Shown here piece by piece: positions 50,601-63,139 of a stretch of DNA of 64,000 bases. The stretch covers positions 6,567,778-6,631,777 of the forward strand of contig NC_089314.1 of the NCBI RefSeq assembly GCF_036669915.1. Reading direction: 5' to 3'. The position numbers and the translations under genes are program-made. Origin of the DNA: Pocillopora verrucosa. Taxonomy: Eukaryota; Cnidaria; Anthozoa; Scleractinia; Pocilloporidae. The first letter of the stretch is position 1. Each line of letters opens with the position of its first letter. The notes under the pieces were generated by a model. It searched no databases. It was given only the letters and a program-made list of their open reading frames with translations, and was not told where the DNA came from.

Positions 50601-53600
50601 TCGTCAACTAGGCTCATAATAAGAAATCGCTTTGGCTGTGAGTTGGCTTCTCGACCATCGATTCCCGTTTTTCAAGTCTTCAGTAAAGAATTTAGTGTTG
50701 ATTTTTTCAAAAAATTTGTGAATATTTTAGTGTTCGCTCTTTAGAGATTGGTCATACTTAGGAATAAGGAGAGCTGACCAATCGCTTCTTTTCTCCACAC
50801 CCCTCCAACCTTAAACCCTCCAACGACAAGTTTGAATATCGCTCCCATGTAAGACAGATATCACTAAGCTTAGATAGAGGAGTACCAAAAAGGAAGGAGT
50901 ATTGTTAGCTAAAGTACCACTGTCCCGAGATTGTTATGGGTCCTTGACAATGGTAACAATAGGTTTACCTGGTACTTCTGTTCTCTCGCCATTTATAAAC
51001 ATCCATTTGGTTTCAAAACTTCTGCTGTCTCTCTTTTTCCTTTCCCTGTCTTTAATTGAAGACCTCTCTTCTCTTCTTCGTATGTCTTCTTCACTTTTTT
51101 GTCGGTACATCTCTCCACTCCTTCTTCGTTCCATTTGCTTCAGTTTCCACCTTTCTCTCTCTTCACGTCGCCTTCGTTCCTCTTCTGCTCGCTCTCTTTC
51201 TTCTTCCTCAATCCGCTTCCGTTCAATGTCATCGAGCTTCTTCTTTTCTTCCTCTTCAAATTTCTTTCGCTCAATACTACGGCGCTTAAGCTTCTTGCTC
51301 TCCAACTGTTTACGCCTTTCTTCATCTTCACGTTGCTTTCTTTCTTCCAGTTCGCGTTTCCAGATTCGTTCTTCCTCCTCTCGTTTCTTCCTTTCCTCTT
51401 CTAATCGTTTCCTTCTTTCATCGAGCGCTTTGAGTCGACGTTCTTCTTCTTCTCGATGCTTATGTTCCGCTTCTTCTCTCTTCTGTTTCTCTTCGGCCTC
51501 TTTCTGTAACCTTGATTCCTCCCGACGCCTCTCTTTCTCTTCTTCCTGTTGTCTCTGTCTGCTTTCTTCCTCTTGCCTTGCCCGTTCTTCGTCTTCTTTC
51601 CTCTTCCTTTCAGCTTCTTCTTGTCTTTTCTTAGCTTCTTCCTCTCTGAGCAAGCGATCCTGTTCAATTTTCTGCATTCTCCACTCAATCCTTCGCTTTT
51701 CCTCCTCGGGGTCCCCTCCAGGGACTAATTGAATGGTTGCCACAGACACTTTGGTTACGGTTTCTGGTCTCTCTTGCCTTAAAACTCTAATCTCCGATTT
51801 AAATTCTTTTTCTGCTTCTACCTCTTCAATTTCCTTCTCCAACAACTTTTTTCTTTCCTCTTCAAGGCGTTTTCGTTCTTCGTCTCTGAATCGTTTCATT
51901 TCTTCCTCAACTTTGCGTGGGGTTTCAACCCTTTTGATCCATCCTTCCTCTATCTTTTTTTTCTCATCTTGTCGATTTTTATTGTCTACGGCGTCCTTCT
52001 TTTCAGGAATGAAAACTTCAGTCCCGCTATTCCATTTTGCTTGCCTTTCTTTTCTTTGTTCTTCCAGCTTCTTCATCTCATCATCCATACGTTTTTTCCT
52101 TTCTTCCTCCCGTTTCTTTCTCTCCTCTTCTCTCGCTTTTTTCAATTCCTCTTCTCGTTTCCGCTTCTCTTCAGCTCGTCTTCTCCTTCCTTCCTCTAAC
52201 ACAGCTTCCAATTCTTTATCTCGTTTTTTCCTCTCCTCTTCCCATTTTCGATGTTCCTCTTCCCATTTAACTCTTTCTTCTTCACGCTTTCGCCTGATTT
52301 CTTCTTCCTGTTTTCGTCTCTCTTCGTCTCTCTTTTTCCTCGCCTCCTCTTCAGCTAACCGTCTTTCCTCTCTCTCTCTCTTCCTCCGTTCTTCGTCTTC
52401 ATTCAGTATCGCACTAAGCGCTTCCATTCGTTTTCGATGCTCTTCATCGATTCTGCTGTATTCTTTTGTTACCCGTTCGTTTCTGTCCTCCTCAATGTTA
52501 TTCATTTGTGGTGGTACATCTTGTCCATCAGGTTTTTCTCGCCGCTCTAATGCTCTTTCTTCATTGAGAACCAACTGGATTCGCGCCTCAGCTTCCCTTC
52601 GTTCTTTCTCATCCATATCTCCGCTGGATGGCTTTCTCTTAACTTCTTCTTGCTCAATAATCAGTTGAATTTCTTCCAATCTGTTCTGTTGATCTTCTTC
52701 AATTCGCTGCCTTTCCTTTGCCTCTCGGATTATCTGTTTCTCTTGTTCCTTCAGCGAGTCGTCGTCTGGCTCGCCATTCTCCTCAACACGTGTCTCAACA
52801 GTTGTATACAAAACTTTCTCTGTGAAATAAAGTGATTTGCATGAGTGATAACCAATGAGCACAAGACGCGCGAAACAAATCACCTGTCGCCACCAAATGG
52901 CGGGAAACTAAACGTTGAAAGGTTATCTGGAACGCTCGCAAGGCTCCGAATCATATAAAAAGATATATTCTTTTGTACATAAAGGTGCTATAGATTAGAG
53001 CTACGTTTCGCTAAAGTTTTAATTTTGTCTGGTCGGGAAGTTTAAGTCGAAAGACCTCCTCTGTGACCCCCTCACAGTTTGAAGACTGGCGTCGGGTACC
53101 CAAAAGAAAGTATTGGAGCCTGAATGAATTGAGATTCATCAAGGGGCGTTTCATGTCTAAGACGAACAAATATAACATCCATAGCAACGAAATATTGTGA
53201 TCTTTGTTCCGATAATAATCATATCGAAATGCAAATTTTAGACATATTTGTCGCTTAAAGCCATTCGAACTACGATACACAGTAACTGAGCGAAATTTTT
53301 TATTGATCTGAGTAGTCAAAACAATAATATTCAAATCGAATGGGATTACAATCTTATTTCCTTGCAAATCATTCAGTAAAAATCCCTCGCTTACCTACAA
53401 CATAACTTCCATCATCATCGGACTGAGTTGTTTGAAATCCGTCTGGGAAAGAAAGAAAGAAATTAATAGAAATGTGTTCTCAACTATATAAATACAAAAC
53501 ATCGGGAATGAGTGAGATTACTACAAGAAAAATAAAAAATCTCACACGAATAAACTGAAAATTTGCTGAAAAAAAAAAACGAAACAAAATCGGCACCTTC

Positions 53601-56600
53601 AAAATTTAGCGATATATCACTCGTTTAACATGAAAATGTTGCCTCAGAATGGGTAAATTCGATATGAATCTGTCAATTCAGTCATACACTCTTCAAGTCT
53701 CTTGGTTACAATTACAATGAAGTCAAGTTATACCGAAAATATTTAAACTGTAGTAGCTCTTACAAATGATGTGACTCACCACTCAAAATCAAGAACAGAA
53801 GCTTTGTATACCTCGTTTATGCTTTTCGAAAGTGAATTTTTTGAAAAGCAATTTTCAAAAGACTCGAACCGTTTTCAAAATCTGATCATATAAAAGACAA
53901 GGAAAAACTCTCCGCCTAAAAGATGTACTCACCCAAATTGAACTAAATGTTCAAATGCTAAGAATATGAATATTTCTATCTAGAAATTTTCCCCAGAATG
54001 ATCAAGAAAGTCGAACTTTGTGAATAGAAAAATTATCTGCTAAGTAACCGCGCCTTGTTATTGTCAAAACAGGTGGCAGTGAGATGGCCGTAGAAGGAAA
54101 TATTGTGACCGATCCTATAAAATACTAATTATACAGGACTCACAATACAAGTGTGGGAGTTACTTTTCTTCGATTCCGCAAAGGTGCATAGTTAATATTT
54201 TCATTGCTAGCCGTTCGGAGCGTAAATATTACATTTTTTCTAAGAACTGCCTAGCAATATGGACATTATAAGTAAAGACCCCACAGTCGAACATAATATA
54301 ACAATGGTCTCTTATTATCACTTGTTTTGACGCCGAGAAACAGTTGAATATTCTGTTTCCTCCAGTGCTACGTGCAGCTACTTTCTTTTTTGACCTGGAT
54401 CACATTACAAGCACGTGCTAATAGTTTATCAAACAGATCATTCAGTTTGTGACCAAGTTTTTTGCTTGCGAAAGAGCTTGTTGAAAGGACTACAATCTAC
54501 AAATGTGATGTTCTTTGTAAGCTTATCGAAAAGAGGAACATGTAAATTTATCAATAAAACGTTTCTGGAGAGTATTTTTCTTTTCAATTATTTTGTAGAT
54601 CATCACCGCGACAGGGACATTTTCTCTATCATTTTTCATCTCCTCAGATAAAACTACCTGTATCCAAATGTAAACATGGAGCTAAGCTTTAAATCCCAGC
54701 TTTTATTAAGCATTTCAAGCCGAACACTTACCGAGCAATCACAGCGGGTGATTAAAAATACAAAAAAATTTGATGTAAACAAATGATTCCATCATAAAAG
54801 ACCAAGCTTGCCGAATCTAACCCATAACAATACTTGTTTTCGTGAAACCGCTTCTATTTTCTTCCTTTTAACCCGCCCAATTGTAAATTGTTTGAAATCG
54901 TACTCTATTTGCAACATTCTGTTTATTTGAATATAGTGCATTTTCTAACTCTGATTTTAAAATTCACCCTCAATTCACCCTGATCTGCAATCACCGGCAA
55001 GAAGTAGTTTGTTGTAACGTTTGAGTCCGAACAGAACTAGACACTAATAAGTCAAGTCGTTGAACCATCAAAGGGAAACTTATATACTCCTAATCCGTCC
55101 GATAGGAAACGCATTTCACGCCGATTTGCTGTGTATGAACTTTACAGGGTTAGGCTTATTATAATTAATTCTTTACGATGTTTCCGTTCTTTCTCCCTAT
55201 AAAACTGCTAATAATTTAGTTACTGAGTGCAATCATGAGTAACTGAGGGAACCACGATGTAGATCTCACCTCCTATGTTGAGTGCAGCTCCATACAATTC
55301 GACTCTCATGCATGGCCAGCAATACCAGTCGACTGGGCAAAACCTCACGTATCGAGTGATGATCTCTTTGTCCAATTCCTTCTTGTTTACGCCCCAGTTA
55401 TTGGAGTTTCCGTCGATGGTCTTTAAAAACGAACAACACAAAGTTAAACCCTGATCAATGATCTGCTTTGATTATAAATTCAACTGACGGCGTGGCTTGG
55501 TTGTTCTCATGCAATTCAATTCTGTGAATGAACAATAGGATTAAATCACAGACAACAATTCGGGCGATGAAAAGTCCCAGTATGCAAATTAGCCATGCGC
55601 TTGCTGTTGGCTTTCAAACACGGAATTATCAAGCGGATCAGTTGTGTCTATTATTCTTAGACAAACTTTTCCTCTTACTGAATTTTCACCTTCAAGGAAA
55701 TCTCTTGTCATAGCAAGAAAGATCCAAGAAATGGTTTCAAACCGTCACTTAGAATACCTGGTTGAAAATAAATCATTAACGAAAGGTCACGGTTTTTTCC
55801 AAACGCTGTTCACGGTCAATTATTGTCAGTGTCGAGAAAATGACCACCGCAGTAGTACATTATAATGTCACCCAACGCTCTTCAACTTTAAGATTGACTT
55901 TTACAAAGAAAGTGAAAGAAAACAGAGAAAGAATTTACATCGTTTCCATTCTCCTCGTACGTATCCCAGCTCTCGCCGTCTGAGGAGGAGAGAAGTTTAT
56001 ATCGTTTGACGTAATCTCTGTTTCCCCCTGGATTTCCCTGTGTTGCTACACCACAAAGCAAATGAAGGCTTCCAAGGTCAACCTAATTCAAGGAAATAGA
56101 GAGATAAATTTATAAACAGATGAGTTTCAAACAATTAAAATATTGAGAGACCGAGACAAACACAGACAGCCCAAGGAAATGAAGGCTCGTGGAAAAGACC
56201 TCCTCCCCTAGGATGTTAGCTATGTAGGAACATTTAATTGTTATCATTTTGGTAATAATTTAATTACAAATAAACTTTACATTCTCTTGTTCCATAATAA
56301 GTTGAATCTTTGAAGTTAGGTGATGAAGTAAAAATTGCGCTCTTCGTCTTGAAAACCACTCAATTGTCAACAATTCCTCAAGTTTGTTAAGGTTAACACA
56401 GATAACAAAACGGTGATATTTCGCCCTAAGAAACATATACATCTTTTGACGTCAGAGGTTTCAATCTCGGTAAGGTCTAAAAATTTTCTTAAACCTCTCA
56501 CAAGAGAACACCAGTATTTTCCCTAGATTGGTCAAATTTTCTGAGAGACTCATGTGTGGCAGACTGAAAACAATATTTTTACAGATTCTTACTTGCAAAT

Positions 56601-59600
56601 AGCAGTCGGTTGCTTTTCCAGCGCACCAGGCCGAAGGCCCGTTTAAACGGGCTAAATGTGGAGGCGCGTGGCCTGAGAATGTGGAAGCAGTGAGACAGTT
56701 ATCCGCTATAGCTCCATTTTCCACTCCAAGAGGCTCACCTCCTGAAAACATTGAGGAAGAAATTAAAGAAAGAAGGAGAGGGAAAAATAAACAGCGGAAC
56801 AAGAGTCGTTAAATTAATTAAAATACTCCATTAGGGTGTTCTGGTGTTATAGCCACAAAGACACAAAAATGTTTATTTTTGATGATCCTACAAATAACTG
56901 AGCCCCATATCCTTTAAAGATAGTTAAAAAAAATAAAAGTATTCATTTCTGAATAAATAAACTCGAGTCATGTTTACTAATTGGTATAATGATTTCATTG
57001 TATGCCAATATACTCGCACTGGTGCAGAAAATTTGCATCTGAATTACAAAAAACTCTACAAGATTATATTTCCCCTTTTTTTTTCCAAAGGCAAACAGAA
57101 ACTGTCGGTTTCATTTGAAAGACAAGATATGAAGAATCCAATTGTTTGCTGCAATTTTGCAACTCGAATCAAACCTAAAAGACAAGGGTTAAAAATACGT
57201 GACAATTTTGAGTCATCATGATATGAGTTTCAATTTTTGCTCTGTTGCCAAGAAAATATATGTTAAGATTTTAATGTGGCAAAATTCCAACGTTACAAAC
57301 TTTAAATAAGGAGCGAAAGTTGCATGTTTTAAACCATTGCCATTCGAATTACCACAGCTCGTACCTCTCGATGCAATTTTTAATCCCTCTAAATAAAATT
57401 CTAAATTTAACATTTATTTTGTTACTAAGACCTTCCTAACTTCTTTAAGTGGATTAAATGAACTCTTGAAAAAATATGAACAGCATGATGCTGTTGAAAT
57501 GGGGAATTGTTGTTCTTTCAACGGTATCACGGTAAATGATTTCTCTGTTTGTTCCACGAAATGCCTGGTTCTTTCGTTTCAATGAGGCGTTATTTTCAAA
57601 GAAGGAACAAGTTTGTCGTGTTTGAATCGACTTGCCGATAATAGATTTAGGAGATATCGCAAAACATAATCACTAACTTCAGCATGGTAATGTACTCTGG
57701 TGGTTTTCAGTGTAAAAGAGTGATGGAATATATATTTTGATTAATACTACAATATTACACTGACAAAACATAAAAATTTGAAAAGGAATTTTAAAAACAC
57801 AAAAACGGCTGAAGATTACGATGAACGACGAATCTGGCTCATTAAAGAGTTACTCAGACCGCAAAATATTCAGTTGAGGAGAGAACTCACCTGGAATGGT
57901 TTCCACCGTGTACGATGTTTCTACGACTGTGCCCATGGCTCTTTCTATCAGAAAATATAAGTTTGACAATAGTAATAGTAATAGAGAAAGCTTTAAAACA
58001 AATCAACTATCAGTGGAACATTTATAGCAAAAATGAAACAAACCTGAAAACGATGCACTATAAACACAGACCCAAACAGTAATTATTTGAATTTTAACAA
58101 CGATTTGACTTTCTGGCTCGGCGCCGATTTTCGATCGTCACTGTCACCTGACGTACTTGAAATACTGTTTTTAAAACATTAATTTATTTTAGAGCACCAC
58201 AAATTTCTCATGTTTTCCTGTGTTATGGTGCATTTTTAGTCAATTTATTCTAGGACTGTACACAACAAGCCTACCCCTTATTAAATTCTCACAGACTTTA
58301 ACCTCCGCCGGAAACAAGTCATAACAAATGCGAAACAGTCATAAACACGCCGGTATGACCTTGCTGACAACAAGATCTTGTGATGGGAAAAAATCAATTT
58401 CTGAAAACTAATTATCAGGAAAAAAAATGAACCCAAATTTCCATTAATGTCTGTGATAATTAACTCCCAGGAACTTTCTCGTGAAATTTTAAAAATCGGG
58501 GTCCAGTTTATTCCCCGGAGGCCAATAAGCTACAGAAGGTGCACCTTAGAATACAACTTTATTTTATAAGTACCAGTTCTTTTAATTTTTAATCAGATCT
58601 CTTTGTTCTTCGTTTTCTGAAGACCGTAAAAAGTTTCTCAAACAAAACAATAATGGTTTCCAATCAAGCGCGTTAAATATCTGAATATTATCGGAATTAT
58701 ATGACGCTAGGCATGTAGAGAGTGCTAGAAATCAGAACAGTCCTACAGTCAGACCATTTTGATATGCTAGATTACTAAGCTGAAAATCTTTAATCTTCTC
58801 ATGTCACAGGAGATCAACATTTTTATTTCAGACTAGAAATTCATTAAAGCCCAAATATACAAGTTCTAACTGAATAGCGAAATTGATATTTACGAACAGA
58901 ATGCAAGTAAAAATTCAGTTTAACCTCATTGACCTCTCAGAAATTCAGAAGCGAGACGAACGTGTAAAGATAATTCGTTTGCTTCAGAAAGCGCTATTAT
59001 TAGTTTTCAAAAGAAAATGGGACTTTGTAGTTGTTCAATTGGCGTGTTTTCTAAATCATGGGCGTTTACACTCATATAAGAGCAGACATGGTCAAATGAT
59101 CAACTACAAAGAACGTTCGTGATCGAGGCACTTTGAATTCATGTCCTTAAATCATCTTTCAAATATCATCACATTATCGACACTTTCCAGCATTTATACG
59201 CTAAATTTCGACTAAATTCCCCAAATCATTCCGCAAAGTTATAACGTTACAATTAAGCACCAATTTAAATGTCACACGTCGAACAATAACTAATGTTTTG
59301 GAACCAAGAATTCCCTGATATGTTGTTTATGGACTCTTTCCGCTTCATTCATTATGTGGTTTTGGAAACTCCACTTCTTTACCTGCTGAGATTTCTAAAC
59401 GCAGCCTATAGTCAGCTCAAATATTTACCAGCCTGAAGTATGTACCTCCTCTTTATATTTACCTTTTTGTCCAAAATGTACATTGCAGGAAACCAACTTC
59501 GCGCGCACGCGAGGTAGAAGTTAAAACACGAACCACCCTCACGCGAATACAAACGATTTTGATTTCGGTTTTCACTGAATACCTCTCTTGAAATACAAAA

Positions 59601-59738
59601 TCGCTTGCATTTTATCCCTCAGATTGAGAATTTTATCATCCTACCTTGCCCAGGCTCGAAGAAAGTGATGCCTTCGCGAACACCAGGCAGAAGACAGCGA
59701 CAATACCTCTTTGCGTGATGCGCGTCCTCCTCGGAATT
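47606..59738 (-). CDS. F5/8-type C (discoidin) - E/R/K helix - START domain protein, fourteen exons
   Basis: Exons on the minus strand are 59738-59645, 57944-57891, 56741-56593, 56082-55939, 55420-55270, 53442-53395, 52819-50969, 50534-50383, 50029-49864, 49512-49259, 49065-49029, 48527-48425, 48292-48155 and 47873-47606 (TAA). All thirteen junctions are GT-AG and keep phase, about 1200 residues in all. Exons 3-5 form a complete discoidin domain (EPLGVENGAI, TASTFSGHAPPHLARLN, LQVDLGSLHLLCGVATQG, TRYVRFCP, CMRVELYG). Exon 7 alone gives 616 residues rich in Glu, Arg and Lys, a predicted single helix or coiled coil. Exons 10-14 form a START lipid-binding domain (SWKRVKKSGELEVYSRK, DERTKWDKTFDG, GAIIRPYHDATRSSKITIIT). 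The start is open: 60193-60179 (MSPKH, donor CAT|GTAAAC) joins in phase but is weak. No signal peptide was found, though discoidin domains are usually extracellular. The cargo lipid is unknown. Confidence 0.82.
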
Positions 59739-62700
59739 CTGGGATGGAATGTGCTTGTTTCTCTTTGTGATAAAAATGATATGCCTCACAGATTAAGATT
59801 GTTTATGAGATATTAAGCTCGAACCTGTCGGGGCTTAGGCATGATTAAGATGTTTATCATAGTGCGTTGTATAGACAGATGACTAGTTGTCGTATTCTTT
59901 TTGAGAAACTTTACGAAAAGTGCAACACATACAAGCCGCGATGATTATTAAAAATAATCACGGCACTTTGATGTGGTTATCATGAGCCCATGCGCGCATT
60001 CGAAAGCAACATGCCGAAAAAGTTCAAGTCACACGTGACAAAAGAACTTCGTTTTTAATGACTGGTGAAAAAAGTCTACAACAGCCACGTGTACGCTGCT
60101 CCTCTGCATAAGTTACCCTTGAACAGCCATTTGAATTGTTCAACTTGAATGCTCTCGTGGACTTGATGTTTTGTTTACATGTTTCGGACTCATATCCGTT
60201 GGGCGGGTTTCCGATCGATTAGAGTAACCCCGAGAGCCATCAATCTTATGGATGCTAAAATATTTCCATAGCGCCTTCTTTTATAAACTAAGACACTCCG
60301 TTTATGTTAGTCTTGCGGTTGTTCATTTGAAATAAAGCAACGCAAGACCTTGAAAAAAATCCTCTGCTCATCGAATTCTGGCTTTTTACGGATGAAACTT
60401 CACACAAGGGGAAGACGTGGAGAAAGATGGGAGGTAGGCTTTTTGTCACTTCGAGTAAATCTTCGTTGGGGTTTTAATCGTGAGCATTTGACCTTTCTTT
60501 TCATTTCTGCTTGTTCCAGCTTATACAGGTGCAGTCAAAACAAGACTGAGGCCACAGTTGTGTCACGCGCTCCTAGGCCAAGGCTTAGTAGATGAAGTTC
60601 TGATTTGTGATTGCCTGTTCTAGGCAATAAGACTAGAGGGACAAACGAAAATGGAGGGTCACAAACATTCTTCCAAAGATTCCCACGCGCTGGCCTTTTT
60701 GTTGGTCGGGTCAATAATCACATAGAGCCGAGAACAAGTTTGTGGTACAGTCTTGGAAGTCGTAGGATGAAAAGCAACATGCTGAGTTATTTCAAAATGC
60801 CACTGATTGGTTAATTCAAACTTGTTCCATTGTGCTCCTACTTAAATCCATTCATCAATTTTGAGAATGGAACGGTGTACGTCTCGAAACTTTATTACAG
60901 TTTCGACCTTCACATCACACCTTGACACCTGCCACGCATTACACATCGCACGTGACGAAAAACAAAAATATAAGGTTTTTAAAATCTCCTTTCATATTTT
61001 AATAAACAACCCTCAAAGTAGAATGTTTTATTTTATCCCAGCAGTTGAGCTTATAATAACAGCGAATAAAAGTCAAGTATAACAAGATAGAAGGTGAATC
61101 AGATAGCTAAATCTAATGTACAGTTTTAAGTTTAACAAATCTAGACATCGTCAGTAAAAGAGCAAAATGTCAACTCTGTAACCTTTAAGAAAACTTTAAT
61201 TAGACTAAATAGTATATTAAAAAGGCCATAAATTGCTGGAATCGTCACATCGCAGAGATTACTTACAAGGATGAATATCAATTACAATGATCTTTGGAAG
61301 GAAGACTGCAAATGCTGCGTAAAAAAACAGGTTCCTATTCAACAAGATTTAAAACACTTTGGACAGTTTAGGATGAGACCAAGTGTCTTTCGGACTGCCT
61401 TTCTGATATAAAACAGTTTTCATCACAAAATGCACCACAACACGGAAATCGCAAGTTGGGATCAATTTCGATTTCGCACCTGCTTCGTTTAAAAGAAAAA
61501 CTTGTGGAGATTGGCCTAAACGTGTCAAGTGATTTCATAGGGTCAAAGTTCCACCGCAAGTAACAATTCAAAAGACATTTAACCCTTCAACTCCCAACAC
61601 CTGACTGTTACATCTCTCCTCTAGCTATCATACATTTCCTCATGTATTAGTTACGAGAATTTGGTGTTAGATCAAGAAAACAACGTTGATGCTAACAACG
61701 TAAACCTGTTTGATATCAAATGTGTGGATATCAAAATGAGAAGTTACATGCAAATTACCTCTGGGAGTTAGAGATTCATAGCTCTTCATCAAACCAACGC
61801 CATTACAAGTAAATGGTTAATCTTAACCAAGTTAAACGAATTGATCATTCGATGATTTTTTTAATTAAAGTTTACAATCTGACACTCTCAGAATTAGTTA
61901 ACTGTAAAATGTACAACATCTCGCGAAGGAAAGTTAAACTTTGACTTCTGGCTGGGAAATATCGCCATATATATGTGCATGTCATATACACTTGTTTACT
62001 TTTCATCATGGACACTCCAGATTTCTATGGAGTACCAGATTTGGCAGTAATGCCGAAACTTTTGGAATATGTGAAAAATTCAAGGTGAGAATAAAACCAA
62101 GGCATTATTAAGCTCGAAATTTGCTTTTTTTTTCTCAAGTCTGATCTTCGATCGTTAAAAGGAAGGAACAGTATGAGCTCATTTCCCGAACCGCATTTGG
62201 TAATCGAGACCACGAGACAGAATGACCAATTATTTTTGGATCAAAGTATTTGGTTGCACGTGGTGTTCACGTGACGAAATTTCGCGACATGAGTTCGGTT
62301 AATTCTTGATTCCCCGTGTTATCTCCGAAAACGGAAGAGATGTAAAGTGACTCGAAAGGGAATAGCTTACAAATAAAATCTTTATTGAGGATTTCCGATT
62401 AAATCGCTTGACCCCTAACCGCACGAAAACTAAGACCTAAAAAGATTTGTTCCCTTAAAAATATTCTACACTATTTACTACTGCCATGGTGAGATTAGTC
62501 AATAGGAATTGATGACACAGATACTCTGACCCTCAATATCAGTACTGACTTCTGAACTCTGAAGAAGGAAAAAAAACCCCAACAAAGCAAGAAAGTACAC
62601 TGCAACATAACTGCAAAAAATGTTTTGAACAAGTTATGTAATGAGGTACCAAAAAAAGGGAAAGCAAGCAAATAAAATTACTAGATTTCACATACTATGT

Positions 62701-63139
62701 GATCTAAGTCCACATAAGAAAAAAAAACACATACTCATCCATTAATCAACATTTCTTATACTGTAGCTCCAACCCAGAGTACATGTCAAATACTCTCAAA
62801 ATATTCATAACTTAATAAGTATTCAAATATTCCTGAAGCCTGATCATCAATGAGAATAATTTATACAACTACGTTTGGGGACTTCTATCCTTCTTTCTAC
62901 GATACAGTTGACCAATCATCCACTTGATTAGTTGGACTGTTATTAATTAAAAATTAAACCTAATAACTAACTTAATTTTAACTTTACTTTAAAACGTAAC
63001 AATACATTTACATCCCAATTGAAACTAGTTGTTCTCACAGTAAGATACCACAGTAACATTAAAATATACTGCAAAGAAAATAAATATAACTACAAATACC
63101 TGGCCTAGCTTGCCATTAATTTCAATCTAGTAAGTATAA
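59739..63139. other. Region between the two START genes
   Basis: It should hold the 5' exon and promoter of the discoidin-START gene, probably near 60000-60260, and the 3' flank of the next START gene. A MITE relative lies at 61581-61773 (AACCCTTCAACTCCCAACAC to CTGGGAGTTAGA). On the plus strand 62009-62092 reads MDTPDFYGVPDLAVMPKLLE and ends at a GGTGAGAAT donor, but no following exon was found. Nothing else is supported. Confidence 0.4.
61581..61773. mobile_element. Diverged relative of the AACCCTTTA MITE family
   Basis: It starts AACCCTTCAACTCCCAACAC and ends CTCTGGGAGTTAGA, an imperfect inverted pair. Internal words such as CATTTCCTCATG and ACGAGAATTTGG recall the copies at 1628 and 46677. 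It is assigned to the same broad group with caution. Confidence 0.45.

Noticed and set aside
50902..52668. Plus-strand frames of 276 and 311 aa rich in Ser, Phe and Leu
   Set aside because: They are the antisense of the E/R/K helix exon. GAA, GAG, AAA and AGA read backwards give TTC, CTC, TTT and TCT.
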